A stretch of DNA of 64,000 nt from the NCBI GenBank assembly GCA_960531495.1, contig OY482866.1:19785346-19849345 (forward strand), written 5' to 3'. This DNA comes from Zeus faber (taxonomy: Eukaryota; Chordata; Actinopteri; Zeiformes; Zeidae). The translations under genes were made by a program, and so were the position numbers. Positions 34,301 through 46,084 of the stretch are shown piece by piece. Position 1 is the stretch's first letter; each line of letters starts with the position of its first letter. Below the pieces are notes generated by a model that was given only the letters and a program-made list of their open reading frames with translations, was not told the origin of the DNA and made no database searches.

Positions 34301-36579
34301 CGATCTCTCTGCATCTGGACAGAGAACAAAACAAAAACAAAACAGCCTTTCCCCAAAATAGCTCCTACTTTGCCAAATTATAATTGATTTTGTGAAGAGC
34401 CAAAGACGGCCCCCGGCGCTCCGTTACGACGCGGCCCAAAACGAGGTCCTTCCAACGACACAGCAAGGGAAGCGCTGGGCGGACGAGTTATAAGACTTCA
34501 GGGAATTCAGGACAAAGGGGCTGCGGCATCTTATCTCCACTCCCTGAGCACACAAGGAGCTCCGCACGCCTCACCATCTTGTGAAGATCAGTCACCGAAA
34601 AATGCCAGCGACCGGTGATAATTGCCCACGTACTTGTCTCTTAATCTTGCTTTTCATCTTTGTGGAGCCGCCCCCGGGTTGGATGCCAAGTTGCCTAGCG
34701 ACAGCAAGGAATCCCTAACAAGCACCTCGTGCGTGTTCACAACAACCACTGTCAGTAACGGTGTTTTTGGACACAATAAGCCCCAGACCGCTAATTTTGT
34801 CATCGCTTTAATGCCACGGCATCACCTTTTCTTCCCTTGTATCTTTACCACCGATATCAACGCAACAGCACCACGTCTACCTGCCGGCAGGGGGCGCTCT
34901 GAGAGAATAGTCTCTTAATTTACCTGTGAAAAACACCTTCTATCGCAGAGTTGTTTTTTTTCAACGATTCAACGACTGCAGGGATTCAAATAATTGAATA
35001 ATGGAAGCTGGTACTTGTGTTGCAAGATCTAAATTGCCAGGCGGCACTAATTTACCTAATTCATCAGCTCTTGTGGAACAGCAGCTCTCTGCTCAGCAGG
35101 ACAAGATTCTCTCTTTAAATTGGACCTAGTCGAAGTGACGAAAAGTTTGACCCTTTTTTTTGAGATTGGGTTCTTGAGGAGTCGCTCAGCAAAACCGCCC
35201 TACGCAGCTTGGCTCCGAGGTTAATCATCACCAAGCCAAGGGTTCACCGATGGAGTGTGAGTTCCGTGGGCGAAAGCCACCGAGCCACCGAGCTGTTGTG
35301 TGTACAAGAAAGTTGGAGAAGATTTGGGGCGAGGGCTCTCGGACGATGCCCTCGCAATTCATAAAAAGTGAAAAAACAACACCCTATAAAAAGTACAAAT
35401 TGAATCCGGGGCACGGCAAAGTTATTTCCTTTGATGATAAAGATACAGGGGTACTTTCGGCGAGGCCATTCGTCACAGAATAACAGTGTACTGGAAGCAA
35501 GCGCCGTAACCCTAATTCATACAGTAACAAAACATCACCACCGGAGGCGAAGGGAGGCCTCGGAGAAAACGATAAAAGATGGAGGTTGGAAAAAAAAACC
35601 AAAAAAAAAAAACCCAAACAGATACATGTAGAGTGATGGCTGAGCGGGTTTACCGGCGAGGCGCCGTCAGAAGGTGCGACTCGTTACGAGGGAAGGGAAA
35701 AGGTCACGCAAAGAGCACTTCCCTCGTCCGACTGTCTCGACAATCGTCCCGCAACAACACCACCCCGACGAGGAGGGCGGAGGGAGGGCGGAGGAGCGGC
35801 TCTTCTCCCAGAGCGTCCCCGAAGGACCTCCGGCGCGGCCCCTGCAGCGGTTCCGGCGAGGCGTGGCGGCTCTGTACGTTTTGCCGGCGTGTCCGCTCCT
35901 GGCTTTACGCTACCGGGGGGGGCCCGGAGTTGAATGGAGGGAAAATGTAAAGAGGGAGAAGAACGTGGAAATCCTCCAATCCATAAAGCCGTGTACAGAG
36001 GGATGTCCGCCTGTCAGAGATCGTTGGCTCTTATGGGGGCGAAGGCCCATTACACCCGGCTGGAGACGCCCAAACGTTCCCAATTCTCCCAATTTCCATA
36101 AACTCAGGGACCAGTGATGATGCTTTGATGCCTTTCGAATATGCAGCTATATGCATAAAATCTCCATATATATAGTAATACTCTGTGTGTATATATATTC
36201 TGCATAATGGAGGAGTTCGGCTCGCCCAATTGGGGAAGACATTTGGGAAAAGGAGAAGACGTGCTGGGCATCTGAAGGCTATTTCTTGATATCATATATT
36301 TCTATGCAAATTCCCCAAAGCTGCACAACTTGTCACAACTGTCATAATGCGATTTCTTGACACGAAGGTGTACGTCTATTGTTATTTTTCTTACATTTTG
36401 TGCATATTGCCACTGTGTTCTTGTTCACGGTTCATTTTTTAGGTTTGTTGTAGTCGTTTCTTGTTAATTTTTTAGGTTAGGTTTATTGTATATTGCCAGA
36501 TTTAATTATTTATTGTTAATTTTTTTGGTTTGCTTCCAGGCTTATAAAAATAGGTTTATTGTGTATTATTAATTATTAT

Positions 36580-36583
<4 letters not shown>

Positions 36584-36623
<40 letters not shown>
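36584..36623. repeat. (TTA)n microsatellite
   Basis: TTATTATTA run close to e7 (about 105 nt from the exon's donor). Confidence 0.95.
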
Positions 36624-36727
36624 CTTTCCTGTCATTGTTATTGTTATGTTTATTTCATTGTGTTTTGTGCAAAATAAATAAATCATTTTTATTAAAATGA
36701 TATTTATTATTATTATTATGAACTTAC

Positions 36728-36914
36728 CTGGAAAGGAGGGAGACCTCCGGCCCCCGGTGGACAGTCAGGCAGCATGATGGTTCGTTTTGGGGTACTGCAC
36801 TGACAGGAAGGAGAGGGGTTCGCCATGCTCCAGTTCCGGTTGAGGAAGATGTCGCTGACGGACTCATCCACAGGGGGAGTGGACCAATCAGAGGCCTCGG
36901 CACACGGGAGCTTA
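36728..36914 (-). CDS. abca7: ABCA transporter exon e7: ECD2 cysteine cluster
   Basis: A 187-nt exon coding [40 protein letters not shown] and [20 protein letters not shown] plus F-Q. The C-Q-C-(11)-C spacing is identical to the ABCA1 cysteines known to bond to the first extracellular domain. N-W-S is a potential N-glycosylation site. MLPDCP resembles ABCA7, and G-A-G-G-L-P-P is shared by the whole clade. The acceptor has an excellent pyrimidine tract (the plus strand reads as a poly-A run just above the exon) and ends tccttcag/T; the donor is TTCCAG/gtaagt. Confidence 0.96.
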
Positions 36915-38669
36915 CTGAAGGAGAAAAAAAAAAAAAAGAATTGAAACTTAAAGAGATGCTGAAAGGTGTATTTCCCATAACTTTCACACGTGCACAAGTC
37001 GATCCCATCTGCGGCGTTGCATTGCTCACACACTTAGCATGCTGCCCTATCCCTGTACTGGAAGCACAGGTACTAAATTGGTATTGCCCTTCTCTGATTT
37101 TTGGTAAAATATTTCTCCAGATTTTTTAAATAGTGGATGTTAACACCCTGCGGTTCACTAAAAATGGACCTCTTGTTTTGGAGCAGAACCTACGAGTTGG
37201 GTAATGTTTATGGACAGTACATCTTATAATATTAAACTCTGTTGTCCCATCTTTAGTGAAAGGGGTACTCCAATCTTTGGGAAAAAATTTACAGGAGCTA
37301 GGCTAGCCGATTCCATCCGCGGCCTTGCATTGACCTAACACAGTTAGCGTCCAGCCGGTCGCCATCTCTTTACTGGACACACAGGGATGTAATTGGTATT
37401 GACCTTGTCATCTGAATCTGGGTGGGATAGACAAAAGGTGAACTCCGCAAAAAACGATCCCTTTAACAGTAAGCCATAGAGTTGTCAAAGCTTGTTTGGT
37501 TGACCGGTAAGTTTGGATAACTGAGTTTCTGACAAAAGGGGTTCTACACTATTGCCAGATTGTCTGATTTACAAACAAATATGTGCGTCCCTCCAGCATG
37601 TACTTTATATATTGAATATTGACACAATCCCAAATGGGACGTCTTCCCATTTCCTCATGGAAATGCCTTGAGCTCCAGTTAAACAATTGTTTGCAGAATG
37701 TGACAATGTATTTTTGCTGAATTTGACAATGTATATTTAATTGAACAGTGTTGTTTATTTCTTTTTTTTCCTCAGAATAACTAACAGAGAATAAGCCTCT
37801 ACAGAATGTCGATGTTGAGCTTCTGCATAAATAATGTTACAACTGTATTTCTGACATAAGTTGAGAAAAGCTCCTTATTGTTCCGGCGTATTTTTGATTG
37901 GGACGGTCCCGAGAGAGTGGGCAAAGAATGCCCAAGTCATGCTAATTACCAAGTGATCAAATATGTTCTGCGGGATTGGATTGGGGAATTATGCAGAACA
38001 CTTCTTTACATTGCGGTAAGTAGTTTGACTTCTCTCTTTTTTTTTTTGTTGTTTACTAAACGAAGCACGGGTGGCGGATTGTATCGTGTAGTGAGGGGTA
38101 CACATGGGGTAAGAGAGTGACGGAGAATGTGTCCCCATCACACACGGTGCTTGTTTCCTTCCACAAGGAAACGGTGTAAAATTAAACAACCTACTTAAAT
38201 CAAAACCAAGCGTTTGGGCGCGCCCATTGCGGCCGCGGGCACCCCGGGCACAGTCGGTACCGTGAGACAGGGAGCGATCGGGGGCGCAGAGCCGGCCCTG
38301 CTGTGTTATTTTAGATCGGGGGCTGTTCATAAAACATTCAGGGCTGAGGCCCCGGACGCCCACCACCCAATACTGGCTGCGAAGAACTTGAAAGCATGAA
38401 CAATGTTGTATTGTTTCGTTTCGATAAAGACGCAGACATATTGCTGAAATAACTCAAGATTTTGTGACGCTGGAAGGTGTCATTTTCCCCAATTTCACAG
38501 AAGCTCGCTAGTCGATTCCCTCTTTGGCCTTGCACTGAGCTAACAGATTTAGCATGGAGGCCACTTATCTTGGTAATGGACACGAAGGGATAAAATTGTT
38601 ATTGATGTTCTGATTTGAATGTGGGTAAAATAGACAGATTTAGAGTATCCCTTTAATTTGTAGCCACAT

Positions 38670-38702
38670 AGAGTGTCGATAGCCATAGAGTTTCCATTAG
38701 AC
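38670..38702. repeat. Left part of a CATAGAGTTTCCAATAG minisatellite
   Basis: GATAGCCATAGAGTTTCCAT just before Tc1 copy D. It matches the units at 39565-39745, so the transposon split the array. Confidence 0.75.
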
Positions 38703-39563
38703 ATACATCGATAATTCACAACATTAAAACCAGTGACAGGTGAAGTGAATAACATCGTTCACCTTGTTCCAATGGCACCTGTCAAGGGGTGGGATATATT
38801 AGGCAGCAAGTGAACAGTCAGTTGTTGAAGTTGATGTGTTGGAAGCAGGAAAAATGGGCTTGGTAAGGATCTTAGCCACTTTGACAAGGAGCACATTGTG
38901 ATGCTTGACGACTGGGTCAGAGCTTCTCCAAAACAACAGGTCTTGTAGAGTGTTTCCGCTATGCAGTGGTTACTACCTACCAAAAGTGCTCCAAGGAAGG
39001 ACGACCGGGGAACCGGCGACAGGGTCATGGACGCCTGTCTGGTTCGATCCCACAGAAGAGCTACCGTAGCACAAACTGGTGAAAAAGTGAATGCTGCTGT
39101 GATAGAAAGGTGTAGAACACACAGTGCATCACAGCTTGCTGCTTATGGGGCTGTGTAGCCGCAGAGCGCTCACAGTGTCCATGCTGAGCCCTGTTCACCT
39201 CTGAAAGCTCCTACAATGGACACGTGAGCGTCAGACCTGGACCATGAATCAATAGAAGAGGGTGGCCTGGTCTGAGGAATCTCATTTTCTTTTACACCAT
39301 GTGGATGGCCGTGTGAGTTGTTTACCTGGGGAAGAGATGGCACCAGGATGCATTATGGGAATGAGGCTAGCCGGTGCAGGCAGTGTGACGCTCTGGACAA
39401 CGTTCTGCTGGGAAACCTCGGGTCCTGGCATTCATGTGGTTGTTACCTTGACATGTACCACCTACCTAAACATTGTTTAGGTGGGTCATAGATTTTTTGG
39501 CGGCACAAGGGGGACCTACACAATATTAGGCAGGTGGTTTTAATGTTGTGGCTGATCGGTGTA
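38703..39563 (+). mobile_element. Internally deleted Tc1-type element, copy D
   Basis: The longest 5' part of the family in this window. A protein fragment reads MAWSEESHFLLHHVDG, then GEEMAPG, ETSGPGIHVVVTLTCTTYLN, with the 3' half removed just after YLNIV and the end sequence GGCACAAGGGGGACCTACAC joined on. The normal first catalytic motif W-S-D-E-S reads W-S-E-E-S. The right inverted repeat (GTTGTGGCTGATCGGTGTA) is intact, while the left one is decayed (TACATCGATAATTCACAACA). It is inserted in a small minisatellite. Confidence 0.85.
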
Positions 39564-39564
39564 G

Positions 39565-39745
39565 TTTCTAATAGTCATAGTTTCTAATAGCAATATATTT
39601 TCCATTAGCCACAATAGCAATGGAGTTTTCAACAGAGATTCCAATAGTTATAGAGTTTTTCATAGCAATGTCATTTCCATGAGCCACAGAGTTTGAAATA
39701 GCCATAGAGTTTCCAATAGCTGTAAAGTTTCCAATCGGCATAGTG
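39565..39745. repeat. CATAGAGTTTCCAATAG minisatellite
   Basis: About eight degenerate 23-24-bp units such as ATAGCCATAGAGTTTCCAAT and ATAGTCATAGTTTCTAAT, ending about 15 nt from the e6 donor. Confidence 0.75.
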
Positions 39746-39760
39746 TCCATAGGTACTCAC

Positions 39761-39859
39761 GGTATGGGATCCCCGTCCATGCAGCGCGTCCCAAAACCCG
39801 GGTTGTTCACGAGGGAGTCCACGACACGAGACACCTCGACGTTCTCCGGACCATCGTTG
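39761..39859 (-). CDS. abca7: ABCA transporter exon e6: ECD2
   Basis: A 99-nt exon coding NDGPENVEVSRVVDSLVNNP, then GFGTRCMDGDPIP with split codons at both ends. The first base completes a serine (S-N-D-x-P-E, as in ABCA1 SNDAPED). P-G-F-G-T-R-C-M-[ED]-G-[ND]-P-I-P is nearly identical to ABCA1. The cysteine belongs to the set that shapes the second extracellular domain. The acceptor is gttattacag/C and the donor ATACC/gtgagt. The length equals the 99-nt exon at this place in human ABCA4, from memory. The exon lies about 200 nt from a minisatellite that was invaded by a Tc1 element. Confidence 0.95.
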
Positions 39860-42800
39860 CTGTAATAACAGAGATGCAGAGGTGTTATGAATACCTATTA
39901 TATTACAGCACATCCTTCCATATTTATGTTATACTAGCAGCCATACCGCCGCTTGGCTCCGATCATTTATATTGTGAATGGAATCGTATTTTGCATATTC
40001 TGTAATGTTTGGGCATGGTGGTATTTTTATTTTGTTTTCTATAGAATTTTTTTTTTTCAGGCTTAATCTCTTGTTTTTTTTTTCTGGTAATTGTCTGCAC
40101 AGCAATGCACAAATCCTCGCCGGGAAAATTCCTTTGTATAGGACAACTCACTCGGCCCAATAAACAGATTGTGATTCTTGGCCATTCTGGCTTTTGCCTC
40201 CTGCAGCCCCCGTGGAAGCTCAAACAGGATCGGCCTGGAGGGTCGGAGGAAAGTGAGGAAGCGTCACCGGGACAACCCAAAAGTTCTCCTTCAGCATGGC
40301 GGCAAGTTAAACACTGACACAGAAACTCCACAGACCACCACACCGAGTCTCTATGTAGACTGTGAAAGTGAAACACAATGCACATGCAAAAGAAACGCAA
40401 GTAACTACGCGAGTACAGTATGGCATAACAAAATGTGTCAACACGACCGGTAGGTTTCCAACATAAACAGTCTGAGGTGCAACGCAGAATGCATGACTAC
40501 ACTGCACTGAGCTGGTCCTCGTTGGCAGACTTTGCATCACATGTATCTGGCAGCCTAACGCCTTCGATTACCTTCAAACTCGTCAACAACGGTCTCATAT
40601 TCAACAACTGTTGAACGCGAAACTAGTAACTTACAGGGAAGGGCCCAACGAGAAGGACGGCGATGGATTCGGGAACACTTGGAAGATCACCCGTTAGCTT
40701 GGGCTTGCACTGAAACCGCAAACTACTTCCTGATGGGAAGTGACGTAGCTACACAGACAAATAAGTAAATAGTTAGTACCGAATAGTTCAATTATATTAA
40801 ACCACCGGCGGGGGGCGCCGATTCACCAAACAACTAGATAACCAGCAGAGGCCAGCACGGCGAGGCTTGGCTAAAGTGTAGAATAAAGTACAGATACTCC
40901 AACTCAAACACCGGATCTTGATTATCAAATGTGCAGCATTATTGATTGGTTGGTGGAGGGCTGGGATTAGCAAGTCAGAAGGGATTAGGTGATCAGCGCG
41001 CCGGGATCCATCTCGACACCCGGCCGGGCCTGTGGGAAATTAGATACAGAGGCGAGAGGGGGGGGTCGGTGATACAGCCGATGCTCGATAGCGATGCAAC
41101 GTGGCGCTAGGTTAAGCTCGATGGAGAGCGAGAGGAAAATCATTGAGTTGGACAACACTTCCAGGGCCTTGGGTGGAGGGCGGCCATACGAGTTCGAAGC
41201 ACCACCACGTGTCTGTTTTTTCGGTATGTGCTCTCTTCCAAAGTCTTTCATCACCAACAGTCTTGGGCCTCATTTATCCTTCTCTGACCGCTCCAGGAAA
41301 TGTTTGCCATTTCGAGCAGCATAGTGGGCCGCACACAGCGCTGAAACCCAGCCACGGAAGACTGGGCGATGGTGTTAAAAGTACATCGTCAGTGCCCGGA
41401 GCGTAAATCCAATAAAGTAGTCATTTTGACCTCCTGCTCTTTCCCAAATTCATTCCCAAACGATTGCTCTCCAATCCTACGGTATGGAATTAGGGCTTTG
41501 TTAGGATTCTCTCGATCTTTCCATCTCGGAAAGTCGTCTTCGAATGACATCAAGACATCGCCAGAACTGTATTCATCTGAAAGGGTGTCATACAAGCAGC
41601 TTAAGGGAAAAAGCAGCCCCCATAGGGACGGGGTAACTCTTTGGTCCTCTTTAACATGTGTCCTGGCTTTGCGTGTTGCAAGAGCCTGTGTCTATTAGTG
41701 TTGGTTTCTTGCGGGAAAAAAAAAGACGTGCTTGCTGAAGACGGGGAGGTCCGTTCCATGGGGAATTGATCTTTCCCGATGCCTTTGGACCCGAAAAATC
41801 TCCCACCGATGCCCCTCGGACGGTTCAATCACGGCTCTTGCGGCGTCAGTTCCCTTTCCGGATAGATTCATGGGCCTTAAGCACATTGTAGCCGCCATGG
41901 CTCCGTTAAACAACTGACCCTTTCTAATTCCCGGCTCATTAGCGGATACACACTCCCTGCCCTTTATCGCGAGGGTACTTTCAGAGTTTGAGCGCTGTAT
42001 CGTAAAGACGGCCATGATGGCCTTGTGCCAGCAGTGACCAGCCCTTGGGATTAATACACTGCTCATTGTCTCACTTAGAGGCTTGTCCGTGAAGGTCACA
42101 TGGCTATTTTCCCGCCACCATCAGCGCGAGCGAGATTGAAGTGGCCCCCATTGTAAAAATGGATTATGTGCAGCCATCTGTTTTGTCATTAACAATGGCT
42201 GACTTACTGTGTTATTCAGGGTAATAAAGCTACTGGACTGTTAAAAAAATGGAACAGTTATGTTATGCATAAGAGCAGAAGCAGTGGAACTAATGATTAG
42301 CGCCTATGGTGCAAATGAAACATCTTTAAAGTGAAAATTCATCGAGGTGGAATATATTATAGAGAAATATTATGAAGGGGACGCGGGTGCTGATGTGGAA
42401 ATCAAAACCTTTAAGCTCGTGAGTGTGGACAAGTGACCCGTCGTTAGCACAATGCCGCTTTCCTTCTTTTATAACCGTTCACAGCAACGACCTTGCTGGG
42501 CGCGTTACTGCCGAGGAACTTACCACTCTGCCGCAGCTTCTCATGGGGCTTAAGTGCAGTCCAATGGGGCAAACGTCTAGGACTTGAAATCTCCTTTTGG
42601 AAAAGAGGAAACTCGTCGCATCTCTTTGTGTATTTGTTTTGCCATGTTTTTGAATGTTAATTTCTTGTTTGTTCACGTTTTGAACAGTAACATCACATTT
42701 TATTGAAAACTACTGTTGGCATTTGCCGCAGTACATCCAGAGCGTCCCGTTGGCGACAGTGAGAAGCGACGCAACTTCCTGCTTCTAGTTTCTTCTGCTG

Positions 42801-43017
42801 CCGTGAATGTAGTCAAAAGAGGCGATTTGCTGAAGTGCATCAATAAAACCCCAAGTCAATAAAATCCTGGAAAACCGATAAAATGCAGTCTGTGACCATT
42901 GTTTTGCCCTTTTCTGACTACATTGAGATACAGCGAGAAGCTGCAGCAGAGTGTTAAGTTTCTCAACAGTAAAGGCGTTGCCATGAACAGTTATGAATAA
43001 TTTTGAACAACATTTCA

Positions 43018-43065
<48 letters not shown>

Positions 43066-45736
43066 TGGCCCGGGGTAAAGAAGAGCTCACGTACACTTCA
43101 AGGCATAATTAATATTATTTCTCAAGATTATGCTTATGGTGATACTGAGTCCTTCAGGAGGTTAAACTGCAAAGTGGACCGAATATATTGGGATTAAGGT
43201 AATGCATTCAAGGTATCTACATGAGTTTGGAATAACGTGATGATTGAAAGGCCAAAGTATGCAGGGCGTGATCGGGTTATTGACAGGAGGTACTTCCTCC
43301 ACCGTCGCTCTCCGACACTATCTTCAGTACGTCCCCATTTGGGCTCTTGCGCTCGTCCACACATCTCTCGATATCCAGCTCCCTGATCACTTTCCGTCCA
43401 AAAGTGGGCTTTCTTACCTCTTTCTTACCGGCGGTCGCCACGGTGACTGTTGTTTATCTGCCCAAAGAAACTCTCTCTGGGTCGGACCTATCGCATCCGC
43501 CGATCCCGGTTCAGGTGTTTACGCGCCACGATAAACGGAACGATTGAGGAGAAATCCGAGTGTGTCCTTTTGGGTCCAGCTTGCACCGATTTCCAGTGTA
43601 ACTCGATGAAGATACAGTGATCAGGGTAAGGCGTTTGCAAGACAGTTGCGAAACTCGGAATACTGCCTCGTATGTAATACCGCCCATTGTGATTATTCGG
43701 TGTCTAAAGTTCGGAACAACCTTCCAAATAATCATGCAACAACACAGCGTCCGCTAGTTGGCAAACAGCCATTATAATGAGCAGCGACTGGTGACCCGCA
43801 CGCCTGGACCACCAGGGGTAACGGCCCGGTCCACAAGAGACACCCGGCCAGAGTGAAACTATCTCTCCTCTGGATGGGAAATAAAATGAAATAAGATAAA
43901 ATACAATGAAATAAAATAAGCAACGTCGCCGGAGAATACCAATGAGGACCCCGAGAGTAAACGCAATAACATTCCTTTTGTCGCTTCAGTGGCTGGAAAC
44001 TATTTGGGGGAGATGCCGCCATGAAATATTCAACATGTTTTTGCCGCGTTTGCAGCATTTCTTTGGCGAAGCGTTTGAAAAAGAAACAAAAAAGACAATA
44101 ATAATAAAAAATACAATTCTGCAATTCCGCTGTTGGATTGAGAAAGTTGTGGGGACCAAAATAAAATGGGGAAGGAACATTGCTTTGGCTCGTTTGGAAT
44201 TTTAAGGTGTTTGTTAAAATATACAAAAATAGTATTATTACATAATATTAAATAAATATACACTGTATATATATAGCGAAAACAGGCGAAAAAAAAAAAA
44301 AAACACGGCGATGTCGCCATGAAAAGTGTACTCAAACAAGAAGTGACGACGCTGCCAACGTCTGCTTGGAAGATGGAACAGAAATAAACAGCCGGCAAAC
44401 AGGAAGTGGAATCAGTTGGTTTTTTTTGATGATGGAGATGAGAGGATCTCACGCTCCCTGTGGGGACGCATTCCCTTCATATTCAAGGTCATCTCAAGAA
44501 GGATCCCATTTTCGAGTTGTTTGTGACTAACAAAAATATGAACTCAGTGTAAATTGTTAATTTTTAAGTTCATTGCGCATTGACAATTTTTTGGTTATTT
44601 CTGTTGAGTTTTGCAAACTGTTGGGCTCTTGTTGGTTCTTTTTATCGTTGAGTTTATTGTTTAATTTTAGGTTCATTTTCGGGTTCTTTTATTGAGCAGT
44701 TTGTCAAGTTTATTGTAGATGGCAAAGGATCTGTCTTCTGGTTAGTGTTGAGGTTTACTGTACTTTAATGGTATTTTTTAGGTTATTGTTATTTGTTAAT
44801 TTTTAAATTATATTAATTATTTATAAATAGGTTTATTGCTATATTTTTATTGTTTATTGTTATTTACGTTGGTTTATTGTATATTTTCAAAACAATATAT
44901 CTACTCTGATGGATGGATGGATGGATGGATGGCTGGATGATGCCATTGTGAGCCTCTAAGGTGGACTCCTACCAATGACTCAGCATTTTTTGTGTCAAAA
45001 TATGATTATGAACAAAATAACAACTGGCCACAACTCGCTAATTTCATGAAATTAACCGTGGCGGACCCCACCACCAACAAACTACAGAAAGAACTGACTT
45101 CCAATAAAACTGGACAAGCTCTCAAATACAACGCACAAGCTCAGGTTACGTATCAAAAATGTATTTTTCTTTCAAAATGTTACCTAAAATGTTCTTATGG
45201 ATTACCACCTTTGGTCTGATTTAGTAACGAATAGCACTAATTGAGGACTCAAACTTTGCCCTTTAAAGGTCAACACAGCAGACGCTCACTGTTAATAACA
45301 AACAGTATGGAAACTGAGAGATTTTTCAACAAATTCACAACAAAATAATGCTACCGATTACAACTTTAAGATAAGATAAAGATAAAGATACTTCATTAAT
45401 CCCCAAAGGGAAATTCCAGTGTTGCAGCAATGACAAAACACACAATTTACAAAAACACATGTTTTTGAATCAATTACTTATGTATATATATACACACCAC
45501 ACATTCATATATACACATACACACATATACGTATATACATATAGATATAAAAGAGGAGTCAATCTGAGTTAGTAATCATCATTAGCACTACTGGAAATAA
45601 GGTCTCCGTTTTACCATTTTCAATGTTAACACAGTAGACGTAGACATTAATACCAAACAGTGCCAGACGTCTGAGATTGTTTCAAAGTCATAATGTCAGG
45701 GATTACCACTTTGAAGTGAAAACCCCAACCTCTGAC
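39860..45736 (-). other. Intron 5 (between e5 and e6)
   Basis: Mostly unique sequence. The only strong repeats are (AAT)n at 43021-43065, T-rich AGGTTTATTGT-type DNA at 44560-44890, (GGAT)n at 44910-44935 and a possible retroelement 3' end (45365-45420). The block 41900-42350 looks like noncoding sequence under constraint. No exon was found in this intron. Confidence 0.75.
43021..43065. repeat. (AAT)n microsatellite
   Basis: Pure ATAATAATA run of 45 bp. Confidence 0.95.
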
Positions 45737-45864
45737 CTGTAGAAGGTGGTCTGGGGGAGGCCGTACATCCAGGGCTGCAGCTCCAGGCTCGGGTACTCGG
45801 AGAACGGGGGAATGATCAGCGAGAAGATCAGCGACAGGCACACGAACACGGCCGGCAGGACCAC
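45737..45864 (-). CDS. abca7: ABCA transporter exon e5: TM7 and start of ECD2
   Basis: A 128-nt exon, phase 0 in and phase 2 out. It codes TM7 ([20 protein letters not shown]), then [18 protein letters not shown] and TTFY, which starts the second extracellular/lumenal domain. The family consensus is [IV]-V-L-P-A-x-F-V-x-x-[AS]-L-x-[FL]-S-[LI]-[IV]-[IV]-P-P-F-x-x-Y-P-[SA]-L-x-L-x-P-W, so nearly every conserved position is kept. LELQPWMY is shared with ABCA1. The acceptor is cgttgcag/GT and the donor CTACAG/gtcaga; the donor is weaker than its neighbours (C at intron position +3). Confidence 0.96.
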
Positions 45865-46044
45865 CTGCAACGTTTGGGGGTAAACAAATACTCATCAAGG
45901 TGTTTTAGCACAAAATACTTGGAAATTGTTCATGTTCAAAAATAGTAAAACCAATATATATGGAGTACGGTAATGAAGATACATTGTTGATGACTGATAT
46001 GAGAAGCATGCACGGTATATTTGAAGTTATAACTGCAGGTGATA

Positions 46045-46045
<1 letters not shown>

Positions 46046-46079
<34 letters not shown>
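46046..46079. repeat. (AAT)n microsatellite
   Basis: AATAATAAT run followed by an A run, about 180 nt upstream of the e5 acceptor. Confidence 0.93.

Positions 46080-46084
<5 letters not shown>

Larger units (their letters stand above)
21849..36727 (-). other. Intron 7 (between e7 and e8), longest intron
   Basis: About 14.9 kb. Contains an L2-type LINE remnant (22965-24290), Tc1 copies (24559-25446, 31419-31970, 31980-32440), a TIR element (25985-26518), a GGGGTCCAGGCCC-type repeat (27000-27250), (GT)n (27437-27466), a palindromic MITE (29754-29937), a GC/CCAAT-box cluster (30200-30690), CAATAAACC-type repeats (33780-34300) and (TTA)n (36584-36623). The stretches 28060-29740, 32440-33760 and 34350-36400 look unique and I see no genes there. 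Confidence 0.75.
36915..39760 (-). other. Intron 6 (between e6 and e7)
   Basis: The segment 36930-38670 is unique sequence without coding signal. It includes two related stretches (about 36960-37120 and 37270-37440, both with a 'ccc(t)aT-x-cctgtactgga' type core) that look like an old duplication; a third relative may lie near 38480-38640. A Tc1 copy (38703-39563) then splits a 23-24-bp minisatellite (38670-38702 and 39565-39745). Confidence 0.7.

Noticed and set aside
35579..36117. 123- and 147-codon overlapping plus-strand frames
   Set aside because: GC-rich intron sequence; arginine/glycine/proline-rich in all frames, with no domain and no transcript signal.
45365..45420. LINE 3' end (ATACTTCATTAATCCCCAAA)
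   Set aside because: Resembles a fish non-LTR retroelement tail, but it is too short and no body was found; mentioned only in the intron note.
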